Shown in pieces: positions 57,230 to 64,000 of a stretch of DNA of 64,000 bases; the stretch's first letter is position 1, and the number at the start of each line of letters is the position of its first letter. The position numbers were made by a program, and so were the translations under genes. The DNA comes from Xylogone sp. PMI_703. Its lineage: Eukaryota > Ascomycota > Leotiomycetes. The stretch spans positions 868,001 to 932,000 of the forward strand of contig JAJTUQ010000002.1 in assembly GCA_021399445.1 (NCBI GenBank), in the 5' to 3' direction. Below the pieces are notes generated by a model that saw only the letters and a program-made list of their open reading frames with translations, did not search any database and was not told the DNA's origin.

Positions 57230-59092
57230 CTATGGCTTTTCTAGTCGCACCGCCGGGTTCTTTTCGATAAATTGCAAATCTACCTTATGTCCTAATAACT
57301 CCCGAATATTGTTTACCTAGAAAAATATTAGCAATGCTCTCTGATGCCGGAATAATTTTTCATATTTTATACTGACCTTGTATTTAATCCTGCAAATTAG
57401 AAATGAGAAGTTAGCACGGTATTTACTTCAAGCTCAATGCCTGAACAGTAGTATGTATAGCGAGGATGAGCGGCTATACGGGCCCCTATCTTATACCATT
57501 GAAAAGGAAAAGGGGTTCTGCTAGAAAAGAGAGCGACTCACATCGTAGGACGTTCTAGACTCAGACCCCATCCAAACACTCGGAGATCTTTTGGAAGCCC
57601 CATTGACTCTAACATCTCAGGTCTGAACATGCCACTGTTGCCAATTTCAACAAGCTTATTCAATCCTTTGTGGTAGCTGAAGATTTCCATGCTAGGTTCG
57701 GTATATGGGTTGTATGCTGGCTTGAATCTTAAGTTCTCAATGCCCATCTTCTTGAAGAAAATCTCCATGAATTCCATTAATCCACCAAGCGAAAGCCCGT
57801 AGTCTGCAATGACACCTTCAACTTGGTGAAACTCCGCTAAATGGGTTGCATCAACTGACTCGTTGCGGAAAACACGATCAATTGAAAAATACCGGGCTGG
57901 TGGAGGCCTGCCATCGGGTCCTTTTCTCTGAGCAAGCTTGTACAACATGGCGGTTGAAGTAGCAGTAGTATGTGTTCGCAGCACTAACCGCAACGATTCT
58001 TCTGCTGCCCATGGATATCTGTAGCCAATTGACCCATATTTGCCATCCTGGTGGACCTGTTTTACGTTGTTCCAATAGGTCTCATAGTCAGATTTATCAT
58101 CCTGTGACTGAGCCCGTGGCTTATCAGCCTTCACAGGGTCGGAAATGTAAAAGGTATCTTGTAGGTCCCTTGCGGGATGTTGTTGTGGGACAAAAAGAGC
58201 GTCAAAATTCCAGAAACCAGTTTCCACGAAATTGTTCGTTGGCATTTCTTCAAAACCCATCTCAAAGAATATTTGGCGGAATTCATGTCGGACTTTGTTC
58301 AAGGGATGTAGCGCTCCAGCATTCTGATCCGCACCAAGAGCCTTGAAGTTATAGGGCTTAAAAGTGGCCGTCTTCCAGGCTCCCCTATATATATTAGTAA
58401 CATTGGATTATAGAAGAATACGTATGTTTTACTCACGATGCAAGCATGTCGGCGGTTAGGTCTGTCTCCTCCTTTACCATTTCCAAAGCATATTTTGGTC
58501 CCTTGTTAATCTTGAAGCTGATGACTTTCTGTAATTTGACAAGCTTTCTTTTTTTAAGTTCCGTTATGACTTTTGGATCTGGATGTGTGTGCGTGCTTTT
58601 GATAAGTAACAGTTGCTCTCGAGTTGTATCTTCAATTGAATCCGCCTAGTTAAGTGTTATTAGTATACACGTGAACGCTCTTTTTTTCTGACTCACAGAC
58701 GCAACAAGACGTCCTTCTTTGCCTTTTGAAATCCATTTTGATTTAAATGCTTTCCCTTGACCTAATTTTGCAACATTCTTGTCTCCAACTGCTGTTTCGA
58801 GCTCTGCCACTGTGAGCCCGTCCATAGCCTTCTTCAAAGCTTCAAAAACTCGAGCCTCATGGCTGCCATTAGCCGCTATCTCTTCTGCTTCTTCTTCTAA
58901 AACTGCTTCTTCCCTTTCAATAGTTTCATATGTGACCATAGAACGCGATGCCAGTCGATCTAGTGCACTTTTCACTTCTACTGACTTGATGGAGGGGAAA
59001 GCCTCTGCAGACAAGAGGGGTTCATGTTTCGATAGTTTCTGGAGAACTTCCGCTGTCAAATCAATTTGCTGGGCATTTTGTATGCTCGCCAT
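57230..59092 (-). CDS. FRS2: Phenylalanyl-tRNA synthetase alpha subunit, cytosolic
   Basis: Exons are 59092-58697, 58645-58437, 58384-57542, 57389-57377 and 57316-57230 (515 aa). The fourth exon is a 13-base microexon (G ATT AAA TAC AAG) that joins [17 protein letters not shown] in frame. The N-terminal part carries the winged-helix tRNA-binding modules ([17 protein letters not shown]). The catalytic class II core shows motif 1 near [19 protein letters not shown], the TFYISDP segment, motif 2 [19 protein letters not shown] and motif 3 [10 protein letters not shown]. It charges tRNA-Phe with the beta subunit. A TGAGTCA site lies 66 bases upstream of the ATG. Confidence 0.95.
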
Positions 59093-59157
59093 TTTTGCTA
59101 ATTGCAGAATACAAAATGCCGGTATTGTTTAAATTGTCTTGGATTGCTCACTCAATG

Positions 59158-59164
59158 TGAGTCA
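59158..59164. promoter_or_regulatory. Gcn4/CPC1-type site TGAGTCA upstream of FRS2
   Basis: TGAGTCA is the reverse complement of TGACTCA and lies 66 bases before the PheRS alpha start codon. Aminoacyl-tRNA synthetase genes are known members of the general amino acid control regulon in fungi. The same 7-mer is expected by chance several times in the window. Confidence 0.4.
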
Positions 59165-59359
59165 GTAGTGTGATGAAGCAAAAGTGTTGGAGCCTGAGGC
59201 AGCGACAAAACCCCTCCATTTATCGGCTTGATATAACTGTAACAAACTGATTTCAGAGCCGCAAGCGAGGAGAAAAGGTACTACAAATTTTGTGCATAAG
59301 AAGGCATACTACTTGCACTTTGCAGGTTTGATTTGCTCATAAAAGTTCCAGGACATAAT

Positions 59360-60898
59360 TCAGACATTATCGATATCACTACCATCTCTCATAATAACTC
59401 CCAGGTTTCCATTTATACTGGACCAAACATCATTTCCACCTTTTTGGCTTAAGTTTTTCCTCTCTTGTCCTTTGCCAAAGTTTTCAATATGTTGCCGTAG
59501 CTGTGACAAAGATTCATTAGTGCCTACAAATGAGAGCCTTCCATCTTGCAACTTCTCAGATATTTCCGTACTGAGAGCTGCATCTGCCGACTGCGATGCG
59601 AATTTCCATGCTTGAGCTCGATGGGCTGTATCGGGTTTCTCAGAGTTCATCGTTCCTTCACCAAATGGGACACTTGCATCAAGGCTCCTATGCTTTGATT
59701 TCGTGGCTGGTGTAGGATGAGCTGGAAGAAGGTGACTTTCTTCAACTAGACGGTCTAGCCCCTGACCAGATTCCTTAAGTTGCTTGGCTAGACTGATAGC
59801 TAGATGTGATCTTTGTTGAATGAACGATTTCTGTTCATTAGACACCTTCAGCATCTCTTCAAGGTAAGGAGCAACAACATGACAAGCCGGAATCCCGATT
59901 TGGACGGAATCATTTGAAAGTGGAGTAGCAGATGTGCTATTATATGTCTTGCTAAGAGGTAGCTCGACTTTACCAGTGACTGCATAAATTAGAGATTGCC
60001 GAGTTATATTATACCGAGCATACTGTTTTTGCACCAATGTGAGCTCTGTTTCGACATCATCACCAGCTACCTTATGAGCGGGATTGTTGGATATGGCCTC
60101 TTCTGGAGATGTTGCATCCCCTGCTTTGCCAAGTTCGGTTTCAATCCAGTTGATTAATTCATTCCTTGTAAGGCCAAGTGCTTGCAGCTTAGAGTTATTG
60201 TTCGTAGGAGGTTGCGATTCTTTCACAGTGCCCTGTGATGTTACTGCCACAAGTAACTTCTGTTCTCTCTTCAAAGCTACTTTGGCGTTAAGAACGGACT
60301 TCTCAAGCTGATCAACAATATGGTCTAAGTTTGCTCCTTGCGTATTTTTCATATCTGTTGGATGATGAATGATTTCCAGTGGCGCTCTAGGCAGGGCTGG
60401 GAGGTTTCCTAGTATCGTCCTTGGTTCGAGATACTCCGTTGCCGCCGCTGGTTGCTGCTCAAGCATATCAAAGTAATCTTGAAGAATTCGAAGGCGCTCA
60501 TACTTTTGTCTAATTCTTACTAATCGTAAAAATGGCTCCAATGGAGTATCCGAACGCATGCTATCTAAGGTCGGGCCATCTATGAACTTGACCTCACTGT
60601 CACCACTCGTGGTAAGCTCATCGTACTCCTTTTGTGCATTAAGATTAGCCCGGATGCATCTGACATATTCCCTTCGAACACCTCGAAGAGCAGTTGGTAA
60701 TCCATCCGTATCAATTTTTGTATCTAACAAGGATAGTGGGTGAGATTTTGTAGAACTGTCATCCTCATCATTGGGGCGGATCAAGTGTGCGGTAAGAATT
60801 CTTCTGATACAAGATACGTCCTGTCTTTCATGGATATACGGCTCTAATAAAAGATGCAGCTGCTTGATACTCTCCGATAAAGACTCAAATTTTGCCAT
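59360..60898 (-). CDS. Conserved fungal coiled-coil protein of unknown function
   Basis: A single-exon gene of 512 aa from ATG 60898 (the frame opens slightly earlier at a TTG GTG). The protein is mostly helical with coiled-coil segments: FESLSESIKQLHLLLEPYI at the start, LRLVRIRQKYERLRILQDYFD near residue 130, IVDQLEKSVLNAKVALKREQK near 200 and LEEMLKVSNEQKSFIQQR near 350. Between them are Ser/Pro-rich linkers. There is no signal peptide, membrane helix or enzyme motif. It looks like a spindle, kinetochore or trafficking scaffold, but that is only a shape-based guess. Divergent from BRR2. Confidence 0.75.
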   Translation of the reverse strand: MAKFESLSESIKQLHLLLEPYIHERQDVSCIRRILTAHLIRPNDEDDSSTKSHPLSLLDTKIDTDGLPTALRGVRREYVRCIRANLNAQKEYDELTTSGDSEVKFIDGPTLDSMRSDTPLEPFLRLVRIRQKYERLRILQDYFDMLEQQPAAATEYLEPRTILGNLPALPRAPLEIIHHPTDMKNTQGANLDHIVDQLEKSVLNAKVALKREQKLLVAVTSQGTVKESQPPTNNNSKLQALGLTRNELINWIETELGKAGDATSPEEAISNNPAHKVAGDDVETELTLVQKQYARYNITRQSLIYAVTGKVELPLSKTYNSTSATPLSNDSVQIGIPACHVVAPYLEEMLKVSNEQKSFIQQRSHLAISLAKQLKESGQGLDRLVEESHLLPAHPTPATKSKHRSLDASVPFGEGTMNSEKPDTAHRAQAWKFASQSADAALSTEISEKLQDGRLSFVGTNESLSQLRQHIENFGKGQERKNLSQKGGNDVWSSINGNLGVIMRDGSDIDNV

Positions 60899-61312
60899 CA
60901 CCAAATATTGACGTCTTTTGAATTTTAGATATTGTTTACAAACGCCCTAGAGCAATTACTATATTTTAGCGCGATGTGGTTTACCGCGCTTATTTATAGT
61001 TTATGCATCACAACGCAAGGCTATGGTACGCGGTCAAGCTATTAAGCTAGTAAACGCGTCAAATAGGCGCCGTGGTCGCTTAACTATGATACGAATTTAG
61101 TGTTTGAATAACTTTCTTCATTGCGACCCCTACGGCTACGCGTAGCTGGACTAGAATTCTTTCCTTTAATTTGGATATTAGGAACAAAGATATCCAGTAA
61201 TGAGAGGGAGAATACTTTTCTTATTCCTTTGTTGATTGTTTGCCCTCACGAATGGTCTGAACATCGATTACGATCTTTTCACAATTACTGGACCAACTCT
61301 TCAGCAGCAAAG
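60899..61312. other. Divergent promoter region before BRR2
   Basis: 414 bases between the coiled-coil gene and BRR2. No additional feature is supported. Confidence 0.45.
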
Positions 61313-64000
61313 ATGACGGACCAACAGCGAGATGTGTCGCAATACAAGTATTCGGCAATGTCCAATCTGGTTCTCCAGGCGGACCGCCGATTTGTAACGA
61401 GGCGCAATGATGAGGTTACAGGGGATCCAGAATCTCTGGCCGGACGATTAAGCATACGTGATATGGGCTCACGAGTTGCTCGAGATAATGCTCCAAAGCA
61501 AAAGAAAAAGGCGTCTGGTCTACCTGATATTGAGAGAGGGAATCTCCGTGAAGGAGAAGATGTTCTCGAACGAGAACAAAGGAAGCGGAAACGTGGCGAA
61601 CCTGCCCAGCTTCGTGGCACTGGGATACTCTCAGCAGCAGATGCGTTAGTAGAGGGCATAAGATATCGGCCACGAACTCCTGCAACACGCGCTACGTACG
61701 ACCTCATCCTAACGACTGTTGCTAATAATCTTGGAGATGTGCCACATGAATTTGTACGCAGTGCAGCGGACGCAGTTCTCGAGTATCTCAAAGACGAAGA
61801 TATGAAGGATTTTGATAAGAAAAAGGAGATCGATGACCTGTTAGGTTCTACAATGACCCCAAAACAGTTTAACGAGCTTGTGAATCTTGGGAAGAAGATT
61901 ACAGACTACGATGCCCAAGATGAAGACGAGGAGATGGGCGATGGAGAGAATGATCGGGAGAATGGAGCAGAAATAGATGATAGGCAGGGTGTTGCTGTTG
62001 TCTTTGATGATGAATCGGACGATGAAGAAGGTGGAGATATGGTTAATGAGGTTCGCGATGAGTCGTCAGAAGATGAAGGTGAAGACGGTGTCGATAACCT
62101 TGAAGACGAGATGATTGCGACGGCTGGGGGAGCTGGGGAAGATAGAGATGAAGGTCAACAAGAAGTACCGGAGGAAGAAGAATTGATCATAAATGCTATG
62201 CCAGGTCGCAAATCCGGGACTGACGATAAGAAAAACTTTATTCCAGCCCGAGAGATAGATGCATACTGGCTACAAAGACAGATTGGTTTGATCTATTCAG
62301 ATCCACACACCCAACAAGTAAAGACCCAGCAGGCTCTGCAGATATTATCCGGAAGCTCGGATGAGGAGGGTGGGGAAGAGAAACCGCTGAGAGAAATTGA
62401 GAATGAATTGATGGAACTGTTCGATTACGAGCATCACGAATTAGTCCAGAAGCTTGTCTCTAATAGAGACAAGGTCGTCTGGCTCACACGGCTGGCTCGT
62501 GCTGAAGATCCTGAAGCTCGAGGCGCGATAGAACGTGAAATAGCATCCGAAGGGTTACGATGGATCCTTGATGAGTTGGCCGGTGGTCTGCAAACTGGGC
62601 CGGATTCAAAGAAGCGAAAGCTCGAAATTAAGATGGATATTGATGCCCCAGTTTCCTTTGCTCATGGTACTGTCAAGGCCGAGGCAAACCAAGATGGTGG
62701 TCTCGTTGGTGGGTTGCAACCACGAAAGCTGATCAATCTTGAAAACCTTGTTTTTGACCAAGGTAACCATCTCATGACCAATCCTAAAGTGAAATTACCG
62801 GAAGGTTCCACGAAGCGGACATTTAAAGGATACGAAGAGATCCATGTTCCTGCGCCAAAGAAGAGAAATGAACCTGGCGATAGAGACATTCCTATCACAG
62901 AGATGCCAGAGTGGGCGCGGGTACCCTTCAGCTCTGCAACCAAACTCAATAAAATTCAGTCAAAATGCTTTCCTCAAGCATTCAATGACGACGGAAATAT
63001 GTTGATTTGTGCGCCCACTGGCAGTGGAAAGACAAATGTCGGAATGCTGACGATACTTCGTGAGATTGGCAAAAACCGTAACCCTGAAACGGGAGAGATT
63101 AATTTGGACGCCTTCAAAATTGTTTATATTGCACCCTTAAAGGCTCTAGTGCAAGAGCAAGTTGGAAATTTTGGTTCTAGACTAAAGCCTTACGGAATAC
63201 AAGTCTCTGAATTGACTGGCGATCGCCAACTCACCAAACAGCAAATTGCGGACACTCAAATTATCGTAACGACACCTGAAAAATGGGATGTGATCACAAG
63301 AAAGGCTACGGATCTGAGCTATACCAACCTAGTGCGTCTCATAATCATTGATGAAATTCATCTTCTCCATGATGATAGAGGACCAGTCTTGGAAAGCATA
63401 GTCAGTCGAACCATAAGGAAGATGGAACAAACTGGCGACCCTGTTCGGCTTATCGGATTGTCTGCAACGTTGCCCAATTATCGCGACGTAGCAAGTTTCT
63501 TACGTGTTGACCCTCTTAAAGGCATGTTTCACTTCGATGGATCATATCGCCCTTGTCCCTTACGACAAGAGTTCATTGGGATTACTGAAAAGAAAGCGAT
63601 CAAACAACTAAAGACGATGAATGATGTCACCTACACTAAGGTGCTCGAGCATGTTGGTACTAATCGTAACCAGATGATCATTTTCGTCCACTCACGGAAG
63701 GAAACATTCAAAACGGCTAGATATATTCGGGATAAAGCGCTTGAAATGGAAACCATAGGACAGATTTTAAGAAGTGATGCTGGGAGTCGAGAAGCTCTTA
63801 GTACCGAAGCGGAGGCTGTTAATGATCGAGAATTAAAGGATTTACTTCCATACGGCTTTGGTATCCACCATGCGGGTATGAGCAGGCCAGATCGTACCTC
63901 GGTAGAGGATCTTTTCAATGACGGTCTTATCCAGGTGCTTGTAAGTACTGCAACCTTGGCATGGGGTGTTAATCTTCCAGCCCATACTGTTATCATAAAA
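61313..64000 (+). CDS. BRR2: U5 snRNP RNA helicase BRR2 (5' part, cut by window end)
   Basis: Open without introns from ATG 61313 to the last base: 896 codons of a protein normally about 2,200 aa long, so the 3' part lies outside. The N-terminus has the BRR2 hallmarks YKYSAMSNLVLQADRR, RGTGILSAADALVEGIRYRP, acidic stretches and a plug/PWI-like helical region. The first helicase cassette follows: APTGSGKTN (Walker A, about residue 567), VYIAPLKALVQEQ, TPEKWDVITRK, IIDEIHLLHD (motif II), LSATLPNYRDVA, FVHSRKET and the HHAGMSRPDR motif. The start of STATLAWGVNLPAHTVIIK is the last visible part. BRR2 unwinds U4/U6 during spliceosome activation. Confidence 0.97.
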   Translation, partial: MTDQQRDVSQYKYSAMSNLVLQADRRFVTRRNDEVTGDPESLAGRLSIRDMGSRVARDNAPKQKKKASGLPDIERGNLREGEDVLEREQRKRKRGEPAQLRGTGILSAADALVEGIRYRPRTPATRATYDLILTTVANNLGDVPHEFVRSAADAVLEYLKDEDMKDFDKKKEIDDLLGSTMTPKQFNELVNLGKKITDYDAQDEDEEMGDGENDRENGAEIDDRQGVAVVFDDESDDEEGGDMVNEVRDESSEDEGEDGVDNLEDEMIATAGGAGEDRDEGQQEVPEEEELIINAMPGRKSGTDDKKNFIPAREIDAYWLQRQIGLIYSDPHTQQVKTQQALQILSGSSDEEGGEEKPLREIENELMELFDYEHHELVQKLVSNRDKVVWLTRLARAEDPEARGAIEREIASEGLRWILDELAGGLQTGPDSKKRKLEIKMDIDAPVSFAHGTVKAEANQDGGLVGGLQPRKLINLENLVFDQGNHLMTNPKVKLPEGSTKRTFKGYEEIHVPAPKKRNEPGDRDIPITEMPEWARVPFSSATKLNKIQSKCFPQAFNDDGNMLICAPTGSGKTNVGMLTILREIGKNRNPETGEINLDAFKIVYIAPLKALVQEQVGNFGSRLKPYGIQVSELTGDRQLTKQQIADTQIIVTTPEKWDVITRKATDLSYTNLVRLIIIDEIHLLHDDRGPVLESIVSRTIRKMEQTGDPVRLIGLSATLPNYRDVASFLRVDPLKGMFHFDGSYRPCPLRQEFIGITEKKAIKQLKTMNDVTYTKVLEHVGTNRNQMIIFVHSRKETFKTARYIRDKALEMETIGQILRSDAGSREALSTEAEAVNDRELKDLLPYGFGIHHAGMSRPDRTSVEDLFNDGLIQVLVSTATLAWGVNLPAHTVIIK

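Overview
The window is nuclear DNA from a filamentous ascomycete (Pezizomycotina). Three things support this: dense protein-coding genes on both strands, short 45-150 base introns with GT..AG ends and CTAAC/CTGAC-like branch sites, and a fungal set of housekeeping proteins. Several uncharacterised proteins look like families I associate with Leotiomycetes, but that placement is inference. About 31 genes are supported (roughly one per 2 kb). I see no CRISPR array, rRNA or tRNA gene, intact transposon or biosynthetic cluster. Most genes are spliced, so their coordinates here are outer limits; exon limits in the text were read from splice signals, reading-frame phase and conservation.

Layout. 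0-10 kb: a partial low-complexity protein, a PLP-dependent Cys/Met-metabolism enzyme, a CUE/CCCH/SMR protein, a TVP38-type Golgi membrane protein and an unknown protein with three Cys-Pro motifs. 10-13 kb: a gene-poor, partly AT-rich stretch ending in a broken TM2-domain gene. 13-24 kb: a CTR copper transporter, 3-hydroxyanthranilate dioxygenase (NAD synthesis), an FAHD1-like hydrolase, two small unknowns, a PWI/RS splicing factor, the NuA4 subunit EAF6 and an F-box/JmjC protein. 24-38 kb: eIF4A, an unknown coiled-coil protein, an ENV7/STK16-type kinase, a DPP5-like peptidase, a CAP-Gly microtubule protein and a membrane-anchored unknown. 38-50 kb: NOP14, a GPATCH11-like G-patch protein, a mitochondrial PPR-like protein, ORC3, a small unknown and SEC66. 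50-64 kb: NPL4, mitochondrial arginine-specific carbamoyl-phosphate synthase large chain, cytosolic PheRS alpha, an unknown coiled-coil protein and BRR2, which runs off the window.

The genes do not form a pathway cluster; they are independent housekeeping units, often in divergent pairs with short shared promoters (133 bases between the PPR-like gene and ORC3, 238 bases before NOP14). Candidate control sites include an MluI cell-cycle box before ORC3, Gcn4/CPC1-type sites before the carbamoyl-phosphate synthase and PheRS genes, and a 10-base direct repeat before the copper transporter.

I found no convincing new multi-gene system. The most noteworthy items are the disrupted TM2 gene, a 13-base microexon in PheRS alpha, a GC-AG intron and a tandem acceptor in the kinase gene, and the three Cys-Pro motifs in the unknown protein at 8.5-10.2 kb.
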